A stretch of DNA of 20,809 nucleotides from a virus. This document shows, in pieces, positions 1-7,499 of the stretch. The stretch lies in the IMG/VR virus record IMGVR_UViG_3300049825_000693, positions 1 to 20,809 of that record. One strand, given 5' to 3'. The position numbers were made by a program, and so were the translations under genes. Positions within the stretch are counted from its first letter, which is position 1, and the number at the start of each line of letters is the position of its first letter. The notes beneath the pieces are model-generated. The model was not told where the DNA came from. It ran no database searches and was given only the letters and a program-made list of their open reading frames with translations.

Positions 1-157
1 ACCCGTTGGTGGCATCGGCGGTGAAGACCAAGGAATTATTGGCCCCGGCCCCGGTATAGTCATTCGCCGCCGCGGTGATGAGCTGATTCATGGCCGTCGA
101 GGCGTTGTTCGAGACATCGCCTACTTTGGAGAAAATCGGATCAATATTGCCGGGCAT
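1..157 (-). CDS. Partial virion-type hypothetical protein, N-terminus only
   Basis: The first 52 codons of a gene that runs out of the left edge. The ATG at 157 is followed by an open frame to base 1 (starts MPGNIDPIF, later NNSLVFTADATNG). A GAGG sits four bases upstream as a ribosome site, and the gap to the stop of the preceding fibre gene is only 14 bases. Ala/Asn/Thr-rich text ending in SLVFTADATNG resembles small beta-sandwich phage structural proteins I have met, but no named family can be assigned from this fragment. Its position as the next gene after the repeat fibre suggests another appendage component. The start and frame are fairly secure; the function is unknown. Confidence 0.6.
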   Translation of the reverse strand, partial: MPGNIDPIFSKVGDVSNNASTAMNQLITAAANDYTGAGANNSLVFTADATNG

Positions 158-171
158 ACATCCTCAGTCGG

Positions 172-1371
172 TTAGGGCATCCCCATGCCGCGTGCCGCGA
201 CATAGAGTTCGCCTTGGATCTTGACGTTGATCGTAAACGAGCTATTGGCGCCGCCGTCGATGAAACTGATCCCGCTCCCGGACACCACAATCCGCTCGGC
301 ACTCAACCCGGCGTCGGCCGCGAGCACGAGGTACTGGGACGTTGTGGGGGCGCCCCCACCGGCCTGGGTGTTGGTAATCGTGAGCGCCCCGCCCGCGCCG
401 GCATCGGTGAAGGAGATGCCGCTCCCTGCCGTCAAGACCCGCTCATTGGTGAGCGTCGCATTCGAGGCGAGGGTGACATACTGCGGGTCGATCAACTGGT
501 TGGTAATCGTGAGGGCCGCGCCGGCCCCCGCGTCCGTGAAGGAGAGACCTGACCCGGCCGTGAGGATACGTTCGGCGGTCAGGGTCGCGTTCGATGTCAG
601 GGTGAGATATTGGGCATCCTCGGGACCCCGACTTCCCGCCGGCGCGGCGGTCACGGTGAGGGTTAGCGCCCCACCAGCCCCCGCGTCCGTAAACGAGATC
701 CCGCTGCCCGCCGTCATTACCCGCTCGTTGGTGAGCGTCGCATTCGAGGCGAGCGTCACATACTGCGGATCAATGAGTTGGTTGGTGATCGTGAGGTTGC
801 CGTTGGCGCCGGCATCCGTGAACGAAAGGCCGGACCCCGCCGTGAGGACGCGCTCCGCGCTCAAGGTGCCATCGGTGGCCAGGGTGATGTATTGCGCGGT
901 GGTCGGGGCGGCGGTCAAGGCTCCGGTGTTCGTGATCGTGAGCGCCCCACCCGCGCCGGCATCCGTGAAGCTCACCCCACTCCCGGCGGTCAAGACCCGT
1001 TCATTGGTGAGGGTGGCGTTCGAGGCGAGGGTGATGTACTGCGGGTCGATGAGTTGGTTGGTAATCGTGAGGTTGCCGTTCGCGCCGGCATCGGTGAACG
1101 ACAACCCACTGCCAGCGGTCAGGACACGCTCGGCCGTGAGGCTCGCGTCCGTCGCCAGGGTCACATACTGGGAGGAGGTCGGCGCGCCGGCCGCCCCGGT
1201 ATTCGTGATCGTGAGGTTGCCGCCGGCTCCCGCGTCGGTGAACGAGATCCCGCTCCCGGCGGTGAGTACCCGTTCGACGGTGAGGGTCGTGTTCGAAGCG
1301 AGCACCACGTACTGGGCATCGGTCGGGGCCCCACTCCCCCCGGCGGCACCGGCATTCGGATGATAACTCAT
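172..1371 (-). CDS. Repetitive beta-rich tail fibre-like protein with eight tandem units
   Basis: A 399-aa protein built almost wholly of eight units of about 43-49 residues. Each has the pattern QYxxLAxxxxLTxERVLTAG, then SGxSFTDAGAxGxLTITN. Units 2, 4 and 6 end in NQLI and lead straight into DPQY; the others end in longer linkers ending in APT or similar. The last 16 residues (KIQG...GMP) are non-repetitive. Similar QYVTLA/ERVLTAG repeats occur in phage tail or head fibre proteins, where they are thought to form elongated beta structures; that is recollection, not a search. No enzymatic motif is visible. The ATG overlaps the stop of the upstream tailspike gene as ATGA, so the two are probably coupled and made in ratio. 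Likely an extended fibre or stalk in the virion. Confidence 0.75.
   Translation of the reverse strand: MSYHPNAGAAGGSGAPTDAQYVVLASNTTLTVERVLTAGSGISFTDAGAGGNLTITNTGAAGAPTSSQYVTLATDASLTAERVLTAGSGLSFTDAGANGNLTITNQLIDPQYITLASNATLTNERVLTAGSGVSFTDAGAGGALTITNTGALTAAPTTAQYITLATDGTLSAERVLTAGSGLSFTDAGANGNLTITNQLIDPQYVTLASNATLTNERVMTAGSGISFTDAGAGGALTLTVTAAPAGSRGPEDAQYLTLTSNATLTAERILTAGSGLSFTDAGAGAALTITNQLIDPQYVTLASNATLTNERVLTAGSGISFTDAGAGGALTITNTQAGGGAPTTSQYLVLAADAGLSAERIVVSGSGISFIDGGANSSFTINVKIQGELYVAARGMGMP
223..1329 (-). repeat. Eight-unit protein-coding tandem repeat with a two-unit super-period
   Basis: At DNA level the best-conserved copies are every second unit. The string ttggtgag begins at 446, 728 and 1004, spacings of 282 and 276 bases. 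Around each lies roughly 105 bases of near-identical sequence that runs on through a conserved gttggtaatcgtgag-like segment. The repeat therefore appears to have grown by duplication of a two-unit block (about 92 residues) rather than of single units. Such DNA identity would allow slippage or homologous recombination that changes fibre length. Confidence 0.8.
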
Positions 1372-2807
1372 TTGGCGAGGTAACCCGAGCCGTAGCTCTG
1401 GAACGTGACACTCTCGAATTGGGTCGCGAGGGTCATGGTGGAGTTGTTGTTGAGTGAGGCCCCGGAGGTGGCATTCACCACCACGGTCTGGGTCCCCAGT
1501 CGCTGCACATCAAACAGTTGGCCGGTGACGGTCGACGGCGCGGGGAGGGTGATGGTCACCGTGGAGCTGGAGTTCACCGAGACCGTCTGGTCCTGTTTTG
1601 TGGCGGTGTAGTTGCCAGTTTTGATTGTGAGACTAGAACGGAACCCCGGCACCGAGAACGCCCCGAAACTTTGGGCGATCACACTGGCCTCACTCCGATA
1701 GAGACCGAGGCTGGTCTCCGACGAGAACGCGAATGTGGGAAGGAGTCCGTTGGTGGCGTCCGCCGTCGATCGGGTACCGAGGAAGTGGCTGAGCGCGGCA
1801 CGAAACCCCAACCCGGTATTCCCGTAGACCCCGCCAATAACCAGATTCACCCCGGGGGCCGCAAGATCAATGACGCCAGAGACCGTTGAGGTGACCACAG
1901 TGCATCCCTGGGCGTTGGCGTCGAGCACAACATTGCCGGCGTGACCGCCACCGAAATAGTCGATTGTGATCCCGGTGAGCGTCGTGGGTGAGCCCTGTGT
2001 GCCGAGCCGAACCCCCTGCATGAAGATATTCTGCGACATACTCGTCATCGAGACGTTGTGTGCAAAACAATTGGAGAGGAAGAGGTCTTTGATCCCCTGA
2101 ACCTCAAACAGGACACCATCGGTATAGATATTGGAAATTCGCCGCGGCACGGCCCCGCTGTCGGTTCCCCGCATACCAATGGCCGCCTCCGGCCGAGGGG
2201 AGGCGGTGGTCGCGAAACTCGGACGGAAAATCGTCCCATCAATAAGCGAGCGCGAGGCACTGTTGGCGTCCCAGAGAACCCCGTAGCTCCCCGTGCTGGC
2301 CACCTGTCCTCCGTACATCCCAAACTCAAGCGCGAACCCCGAGGTGTGGATACCTACGTTGGTGGTGTTGCGCGCGCCGTTGTAGGTATACCCCGAGCCC
2401 GTGAGGTCGAGATGGTGGAACTCCACCTCGTTCGAGTTGACCTCGAAGATAGCTCGGCTGTGGTCCGAGCTAATGATACTGGCATAGATACCTTCGCCAA
2501 CAAACTTGACGCCGGCATAGGTCGTGGTCAGTGGTGAGGTGGTGCGGTAGACCCCGGTCGGAAAGTATACCACCGCACTCCGGTGGCCGGCTTGGCCGGC
2601 GACCGCAATGGCCGAGAGAATAGAGGCGGTGTCGTCCGCAGATCCATCCCCAACGGCACCGAACTCTGCCCTGACATCGTACCATCCCGACGCTGCGCCG
2701 TTAAGCGCGGCAATGTTGGCCACCAGCGGGTTGAGCTTGCTATTGAGGTGCGAGGGGGAGAGGGGGTCGCGGTCCTCCCAACTGGTGACCGAGGAGAGGG
2801 TCGCCAT
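1368..2807 (-). CDS. Tailspike-like protein with pectate-lyase-type beta-helix
   Basis: A 479-aa protein. Residues 1-40 form a short N-terminal segment (SVTSWEDRDPLSPSHLNSKL) of the kind that anchors appendages. Residues 44-60 (DVRAEFGAVGDGSADDT) are the hallmark entry of the Pectate_lyase_3/GH28-type right-handed beta-helix found in many phage tailspikes, and are followed by helix rungs such as VEFHHLDLTGSG to about residue 330. Residues 370-479 form a separate beta-rich tail (Thr/Val/Ser-rich, ending GSGYLAK), probably a trimerising or receptor domain. Such proteins bind and often cleave host surface polysaccharide, but I cannot identify catalytic residues. The ATG directly follows the TAG of the upstream small gene (TAGATG), and the stop overlaps the next gene. 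Confidence 0.8.
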   Translation of the reverse strand: MATLSSVTSWEDRDPLSPSHLNSKLNPLVANIAALNGAASGWYDVRAEFGAVGDGSADDTASILSAIAVAGQAGHRSAVVYFPTGVYRTTSPLTTTYAGVKFVGEGIYASIISSDHSRAIFEVNSNEVEFHHLDLTGSGYTYNGARNTTNVGIHTSGFALEFGMYGGQVASTGSYGVLWDANSASRSLIDGTIFRPSFATTASPRPEAAIGMRGTDSGAVPRRISNIYTDGVLFEVQGIKDLFLSNCFAHNVSMTSMSQNIFMQGVRLGTQGSPTTLTGITIDYFGGGHAGNVVLDANAQGCTVVTSTVSGVIDLAAPGVNLVIGGVYGNTGLGFRAALSHFLGTRSTADATNGLLPTFAFSSETSLGLYRSEASVIAQSFGAFSVPGFRSSLTIKTGNYTATKQDQTVSVNSSSTVTITLPAPSTVTGQLFDVQRLGTQTVVVNATSGASLNNNSTMTLATQFESVTFQSYGSGYLAK

Positions 2808-3050
2808 CTAGGGCCGGCCTTCGGGTTGCACCTCAGCAATCGCGACGGGACGATCCGCACTGACGCGCATCGGGTAGGCCACCTCCGCCTCGAGACGAAA
2901 GTCTACCCCGTAATCCACGGTCGTGAGGAGGCTGCTCATCTGCCCCCAGGCGGGAGGCGAGACGGTGGTGGTCTGGGCGGCCCAGGTTTTCGAGGTCGGG
3001 GCCTGCGCGGCCCAGGTCCCGGTCGACGCACCGAGGGTCTGCCAGGTCAT
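2808..3050 (-). CDS. Small hypothetical virion-module protein (80 aa)
   Basis: An 80-aa ORF between the adaptor-like gene and the tailspike. Its ATG overlaps the upstream stop as ATGA, and its TAG is followed immediately by the tailspike ATG. This context, rather than homology, is the reason to believe in it. The N-terminal third is Trp/Thr/Ala-rich with WAAQ repeated twice (TGTWAAQAPTSKTWAAQ). The rest looks beta-stranded (YGVDFRLEAEVAYPMRV). There is no signal peptide or membrane segment. Position suggests a small adaptor or spike-attachment protein; I do not recognise a family. Confidence 0.6.
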   Translation of the reverse strand: MTWQTLGASTGTWAAQAPTSKTWAAQTTTVSPPAWGQMSSLLTTVDYGVDFRLEAEVAYPMRVSADRPVAIAEVQPEGRP

Positions 3051-3667
3051 CGAATGACCTGGACCCGCATCGCCAGTTTATCGCGCTGCCGAAGGGCCAT
3101 GTCGTTCGGGGTGCTCCCCATGTACGAGAGGTAGCGGGCCTTGTTCTGGGCCTCGCTCTCCCCATCGTCTCGAGCCGCCGCGACATAGGCCGCCGTGAGG
3201 AGTGCCACCCCAAAGTGCCAGCGTTCATCGAACACCGGGGTGGCGGTCGACGAGATCAAACTGGCCATCTTGGTGCCGTACCGGAGCTGAATCGAGTAGG
3301 CCGAATCCGGCGACGGCCACACTTCCATCCAGGTACTATAGAGCGCGTACTGTTCCGGGATGCCGAGCGCGGTCCCGCGACTATCGAAGGTGTGCGCCTC
3401 CATCCCCCGTAACTCGCGTCGGTTCCCGGTCGCGGAGAGATTCGAAATCTGGATTGGGTAGGCGAAGTTCGACGGCAGGGCGAGCCGGTTCTCGCCGCTC
3501 GTGGTACTCGAGACCGCCAGGGCCTCATCGGTGGCATACCGAATCCGGGTCGCCACTTCCTGATAGGCGATGTTGGCCCAGAACGAGGCCTCGGATAACG
3601 GCACGTCCGTCCGGCCCTTGACGAGGCTCGTGGCCGTCGAACAGAGTTGGGTGAGGTTTAGTTCCAT
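3047..3667 (-). CDS. Putative head-tail adaptor/connector protein
   Basis: A 206-aa protein when started at the ATG at 3667 (MELNLTQLC). The frame is open for another 25 codons, but those residues read as antisense noise and lie inside the upstream gene. The N-terminal half is helical (FWANIAYQEVATRIRY). Then come a beta segment containing EVWPSPDSAYSIQLRYGTK and a C-terminal helical part (FDERWHFGVALLTAAYVAAARDD). The P-x-PDSAY-x-hydrophobic-x-RY motif followed by a DERWH helix is typical of phage adaptor proteins of the SU10/P22 gp4-like kind, as I remember them, which sit below the portal. The start overlaps the upstream stop by 10 bases, and its own stop overlaps the next gene as ATGA. 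Confidence 0.6.
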   Translation of the reverse strand: MELNLTQLCSTATSLVKGRTDVPLSEASFWANIAYQEVATRIRYATDEALAVSSTTSGENRLALPSNFAYPIQISNLSATGNRRELRGMEAHTFDSRGTALGIPEQYALYSTWMEVWPSPDSAYSIQLRYGTKMASLISSTATPVFDERWHFGVALLTAAYVAAARDDGESEAQNKARYLSYMGSTPNDMALRQRDKLAMRVQVIR

Positions 3668-4278
3668 CCTGCCCCCCGCTGTGCCAGGTACATCTGTCCA
3701 ATCGCCAGGGCAGTCATGAGGTGCCAGAGCGCATGGCCCCACACCCCCACCAGCGGACTCCGCCGGCGGTCAAGGTGCCACGCCACATACCCCACCGCAA
3801 AGAGTCCCCAGGCCGCCAGGACGCTCAGGGTCATCCCTCGCATTAGGGGACCCACCGACCCGAGGATCATCGCCGCCAGGATATGCCAATCGGCCTGCAT
3901 CCAGCGTTGGTGGCCATAGAAGGCAATCCCGGCCCCGGCCCCCACCAGGATCGCCCAGGAGACCCAAGGCACGGTCGGGAGGAACCCGTGGGCGATGATC
4001 GCCCCACAGACCGCATACATCCCCACCCAGTCGAGCCGGTTGGCGAGGCGGGTCTTCTGGGCGTGATAGAGCGCGCTTCCGGTGGCTAAGACCCAGAGCG
4101 CCACCGCGAGGGCGGCGCTCGAGGCGTCCTGGAACCGCCACGCACAATACGTCCCGACCGCGGCATACCCGAGATTCGAGATGGTATTGCGGGGACCGAT
4201 CATCCCACGGCAGGCGTAGTTGAGTCGGTCCTCAGACCAACCGCCCCGCGCCCGCCGCCGCGCACACGGTTCTTCCAT
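3658..4278 (-). CDS. Ceramidase-like (CREST superfamily) seven-helix membrane hydrolase
   Basis: A 206-aa integral membrane protein with about seven hydrophobic segments (roughly residues 32-50, 53-70, 84-103, 105-121, 131-147, 150-167, 179-198). The metal-hydrolase signature of alkaline ceramidases and related CREST proteins is complete: S68-x3-H72 (GSALYHA), D83 eleven residues after H72 (LDWVGMY), and H182-x3-H186 (WGHALWH) in the last helix. The spacings match Ser77/His81/Asp92/His217/His221 of human ACER3 as I remember them. The N-terminal segment W14-x-E16 and the NTxSN at 31-35 also resemble the family; the calcium-site residues are only partly matched. Family members hydrolyse membrane lipids or act as receptors in this fold, and the substrate here is unknown. 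It lies between a small Ig-like gene (one base gap) and the adaptor-like gene (10-base overlap), so it is co-expressed with virion genes. The start has no clear ribosome site and is probably coupled. Confidence 0.75.
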   Translation of the reverse strand: MEEPCARRRARGGWSEDRLNYACRGMIGPRNTISNLGYAAVGTYCAWRFQDASSAALAVALWVLATGSALYHAQKTRLANRLDWVGMYAVCGAIIAHGFLPTVPWVSWAILVGAGAGIAFYGHQRWMQADWHILAAMILGSVGPLMRGMTLSVLAAWGLFAVGYVAWHLDRRRSPLVGVWGHALWHLMTALAIGQMYLAQRGAGWN

Positions 4279-4279
4279 G

Positions 4280-4615
4280 TTACGCCGACACGGTCACATC
4301 CACCTGGACCGGGGCGGCGGTCGGACGGGCGAGGACCGCGATATCAATCACGTTCCCGCTCGCGGTCGCCTGGACCACGGCCGGATCGCTGACCACCACG
4401 TCCGTAACCACCGGGGTATCCGGGAGAGTGGCGCCGGTACCGTCGACCCAGGACAGGGTGACGCTTTTGGGGCCATCATCGCCGACCGGAAAGGCGAGAC
4501 TCGCCGGGGACGCCACCAGGGTGAACGGCCCCACATGGGACGGCTCAATGGTGATCGCGATGACGACACGGCCGGGACCAAAAACAGGAACAGAGAGCAC
4601 CGTCGGAGGAGTCAT
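4280..4615 (-). CDS. Small Ig-like beta-sandwich protein (111 aa)
   Basis: A 111-aa protein that is almost all beta-strand. The order of short strands, with SVTLSWVDGTG, then VVSDPAVVQAT and VQVDVTVSA at the end, resembles a single bacterial Ig-like (BIG_2-type) domain, the same kind of fold as in the adhesin at 7500-8972. There is no signal peptide or membrane segment. An AAGAAAG sequence lies a few bases upstream of the ATG at 4615. The gene is one base from the membrane-hydrolase gene. A decoration or spike-base role is plausible; the family assignment is tentative. Confidence 0.5.
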   Translation of the reverse strand: MTPPTVLSVPVFGPGRVVIAITIEPSHVGPFTLVASPASLAFPVGDDGPKSVTLSWVDGTGATLPDTPVVTDVVVSDPAVVQATASGNVIDIAVLARPTAAPVQVDVTVSA

Positions 4616-4626
4616 GAGAATCTTTC

Positions 4627-4860
4627 TTAGAAGGTTCGCACGGGATGCACCATCATCCCCATGCCGAGGGGGGCCACGGTGAACGTGACACTAACCATGG
4701 TGGGAGGAACAACAGGGAAGGCCCCCGCGCCGCCCGCGTAGGCGCCCGCGAGGTCACCGCGATCCTGGGCGTTGTTAATACTCCCATCCGGCATGACGGG
4801 CAATCCCGCGATCGCGACCGAGAGGGCCGCGAACCGTTTGGCGCGAGTGGTAATCGCCAT
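4627..4860 (-). CDS. Small phage structural-module protein with PDG/ADR-like motif (77 aa)
   Basis: A 77-aa protein starting MAITTRAKRFAAL. The central motif VMPDGSINNAQDRGDLAGAYAGG resembles a short conserved protein seen in many phage tail clusters, with a pattern like PDG-x-I-x2-x-DR-x-x-L-x-x-Y-x-G; I recall no name or experimentally known role. The ATG overlaps the upstream stop by one base (TAATG), giving coupled translation. The C-terminus is Met-rich (GMGMMVHP). Likely a minor virion or appendage protein. Confidence 0.6.
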   Translation of the reverse strand: MAITTRAKRFAALSVAIAGLPVMPDGSINNAQDRGDLAGAYAGGAGAFPVVPPTMVSVTFTVAPLGMGMMVHPVRTF

Positions 4861-5693
4861 TAGACGTATTTCCCGCGGAGGAAGGTGGTCCCATCATCGC
4901 TCGTGGTTGCGGTCCCAATGCTCGCGGTATCCGCATCATTCCGAATCAACTGGACCGTAGAGGTCTGGGAGACCTTGTTGCGGAGTACCGCAAAGATCCA
5001 GTCGATCTTGTCCGACATGGCCGCGGTCGCCGCCGGCGGCGCGGTCGGTTCGGTCTGGACATCGACACTCACCACGTCAACCACTTCGTTGTTGATCTCG
5101 GCCAGGGTGATCCCCTGGGAGCCCGGGAACACACGGAAGGTCGAGGTGCTGTCCGGGTTGATCGTCCAGGCGCGATCCACCAACGCCAACTTGCTCGAGC
5201 CGGTATACGAGGTGATCTCCCGCTGCTGTTCCGCGCCGGTCCCGAACTCAACGTAGATCGTGGAGCCCAGGTACCAGTTGTTCGTCGCGGACGAGGAGGC
5301 GTCGAGGGTGATCGTGGTCGAGGTCGAGGTCTGCGCCGAGGCGCGACGGATCTCCCCCATGAACCGATTCTCGATCGAGAAGGTCCCGAGGGCCGCATTC
5401 ACAAAGGCCCCGTCGATCGACGCTCCAGACAACATGACGTGGAAGTCATTCCCAGGCGCGTAGAAGTTGACGCTCGCCGAACTGTCGATGGTAATGAGGT
5501 TGATCCCAACGAGCGCGTCGAACCCAGTGGTATGGGCTGTGACCCCGACCGAGGTCTCCGTGGTGGAGTTGTTCTTGTAGACCACCACCGTCCCGGCCGA
5601 CGACGGGGTGACCGCCGCACCGAGCGAGTTGTTCGACGACCACGGCACGTAGAGGATAGCACTCCGGCGATAGTCGCCCAAATAATCGGCCAT
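4860..5693 (-). CDS. Beta-rich phage structural protein (277 aa)
   Basis: A 277-aa protein. The first half has the order VVVYKNNSTTE, VGVTAHTTGFDALVGINLIT, FYAPGNDFHVML, then FSIENR near residue 110. That order is common to a family of uncharacterised phage virion proteins that accompany tail fibres. Residues 115-190 form a further beta domain (TITLDASSSATNNWYLGSTIY). The last 70 residues are partly helical (SDKIDWIFAVLRNKVSQTS). A strong ribosome site, AAGGAG five bases before the ATG, is visible, so this gene can initiate without coupling. No catalytic motif. Probably an appendage or baseplate-like protein. Confidence 0.7.
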   Translation of the reverse strand: MADYLGDYRRSAILYVPWSSNNSLGAAVTPSSAGTVVVYKNNSTTETSVGVTAHTTGFDALVGINLITIDSSASVNFYAPGNDFHVMLSGASIDGAFVNAALGTFSIENRFMGEIRRASAQTSTSTTITLDASSSATNNWYLGSTIYVEFGTGAEQQREITSYTGSSKLALVDRAWTINPDSTSTFRVFPGSQGITLAEINNEVVDVVSVDVQTEPTAPPAATAAMSDKIDWIFAVLRNKVSQTSTVQLIRNDADTASIGTATTSDDGTTFLRGKYV

Positions 5694-5702
5694 GGGATCT
5701 CC

Positions 5703-7499
5703 TTAGCGGGCCAGCAATCCGCCCGAACGGGCGCCGCGCTGACCGTGAATTTTGGTGAGGGGGTAGGTCACGGCACCACCGGCGCCAAACGACCCGGCGA
5801 AGGCCCCGATCGTTAGGCTTTGATGGGAGGCGGACCGGAGGGACGTGTTCGTCGGCCGGAACCCCTCCGCGACGTAGTTCCAGAGGTTCCCAACCGTCGC
5901 GTTACTATTTCCACCCGACCGGTTGAGTCGTGAGAACAGGGCTTGAATGGCCGAGGTGGTGGAGCTGGTGAATCCGAGCGACGAGGCCCACTTCGCGAGC
6001 CCGCGATCTTTATCCACAAACTGCGGGTCGGCTTCAACATCGTTGGCGCCCGGGGTTCCCGAACACAAGTGGGTGGTGGCCGACCCCTGGTAGCCCTTGC
6101 CGTCTGAGCCCGGCGCGAAGGACCACCCCGAGTTGAAGTTGGCACTCCCCGCGCTAATAATGTCCTGGATAATGTTCGACGTGTCGCGCCAGATCTTGTA
6201 ACCCCGTGCGGTGCTATCCCAACTGAGATTCCCTCGGGCCGACAGGATCAGATTTGCGCGACCGTAGGACTCGCCACAGTACAACCCCCCATTACTGCCG
6301 GCCATGGTCGTGTTGTAGTCCGCGAGAATCGTGGCATTCGAGCCGCCGTTCAGGTTGAGCGCGCCAGAACTATCCCCCCCTCCGTTCGGGAGGACGAGGT
6401 TGCGGGTGATGATGTAGGTCGTCCCGCTGGCGTTTCCGCTGAGGCCTAGGATACAGTCCCCATTCCCGGCGGTCGCGGTCTGCTCGAAAATGCACCCCGA
6501 GAGCGTGACATCTCCGCTCGCGGCGTTCAAGGGGCTGATGTAATGGGCGTTCCCGAAGGCCCCGTCCGCCACGTAGTAGTTCGAGTAGATACTCGCGTGG
6601 GTGGCATGGCCCGTCGCGGCCCCGGTTTGCCGGACCATGTTCCCCGTGAACATGTACGATCCAGTCCCCGAGGCGACGATCGTGTTCCCAAAGACATTCC
6701 CGTCGATGGTCCCACCGGAGGTGTTGGCGATATTCACCACATCACCAATGACGTTGTCCGCGATGAGCCGTACCGCGCCGGCCGGGGCCCCCGCCTGCCA
6801 GGCAATTTTGAGTGCCGTGTCGACGGTATTCGTGAAGACCGAGGAGGTGATCGAGACGGTTTGGGCCGAGGAGATGGTGTTCATCTCCAACTGGCCACAC
6901 GTGTCGAATACACAGTGATCGAACGTGGCTTCCGCAATCGAGCTGGTGAGGCCGGCGAGGTAGATCGCGGAGGTGCCGTTCGCCCCCATCCGCACGAAAT
7001 CTGTGTAGGTACAATTGTAGAAGTTCGTAGCTGTAAAGGCGTTCCGGGAAAAGGTCGACGGCGCGCCACCCGCCACGCTCCCCACCGTACAGATCGACGC
7101 CGCGCTCCCGCGGGTCACGAACCGAACCCGCTGGTTGTTGGCCCGACCCAGGCGGGTGTAATAGGTCACCGAGGCGGTGCTCTGGCTATTGTCGATCCAG
7201 TACTGCCCACCCCCCTCAAGTTGGATGAGATCGGCCACGGCCCCGGACGTGGGACCCACACAGCCGACATCGCCGCGGATCGTGACCTTCGCGCCGGGGT
7301 TGATAATCAGGGCGCCGGTACTGGTGATCTCCAGGGCGGTGACGTTGGAGACGGCCGCGCTCGCCCCAATGGTGTGAATACTGTCCGCGGTCACCGTGTG
7401 CGAGATCGTGACGGAGTCACCCGACGCGGGCTGCACCCCCGCCGACCACGTCGTCCCGGTGGACCATAACCCGGTCGCAATCGAGGTGATGTAACTCAT
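5703..7499 (-). CDS. Right-handed beta-helix appendage protein (598 aa)
   Basis: Residues 1-80 begin with GLWSTGTTWSAGVQPASGD and continue as short strands ending TIRGDV. This is the cap pattern that precedes many secreted or phage parallel beta-helix proteins. Residues 100-480 hold irregular beta-helix rungs with Asn/Cys/Phe ladders (NCTYTDFV, FDHCVFDTCG, SSVFTN, LSGCIFEQT). Residues 490-598 are less regular and include a short helix (TSAIQALFSRLNR). Such proteins act as receptor-binding spikes, sometimes with polysaccharide-degrading activity; no catalytic residues can be assigned. GGAG lies eight bases before the ATG, and the start directly follows the upstream TAG. Confidence 0.7.
   Translation of the reverse strand: MSYITSIATGLWSTGTTWSAGVQPASGDSVTISHTVTADSIHTIGASAAVSNVTALEITSTGALIINPGAKVTIRGDVGCVGPTSGAVADLIQLEGGGQYWIDNSQSTASVTYYTRLGRANNQRVRFVTRGSAASICTVGSVAGGAPSTFSRNAFTATNFYNCTYTDFVRMGANGTSAIYLAGLTSSIAEATFDHCVFDTCGQLEMNTISSAQTVSITSSVFTNTVDTALKIAWQAGAPAGAVRLIADNVIGDVVNIANTSGGTIDGNVFGNTIVASGTGSYMFTGNMVRQTGAATGHATHASIYSNYYVADGAFGNAHYISPLNAASGDVTLSGCIFEQTATAGNGDCILGLSGNASGTTYIITRNLVLPNGGGDSSGALNLNGGSNATILADYNTTMAGSNGGLYCGESYGRANLILSARGNLSWDSTARGYKIWRDTSNIIQDIISAGSANFNSGWSFAPGSDGKGYQGSATTHLCSGTPGANDVEADPQFVDKDRGLAKWASSLGFTSSTTSAIQALFSRLNRSGGNSNATVGNLWNYVAEGFRPTNTSLRSASHQSLTIGAFAGSFGAGGAVTYPLTKIHGQRGARSGGLLAR

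Noticed and set aside
221-1363. 380-aa open frame on the plus strand, antisense to the fibre repeat
   Set aside because: It is a mirror of the repeat: a repeated GC-rich unit without stops in one antisense frame stays open through all copies. It is Ala/Pro/Val/Ser low-complexity and has no credible start or ribosome site.
3668-3742. Longer N-terminus for the adaptor-like protein from 3742
   Set aside because: The 25 extra residues (GPCALAPHDCPGDWTD...) lie inside the membrane-hydrolase gene and read as an out-of-frame shadow; the ATG at 3667 gives a typical helical start.
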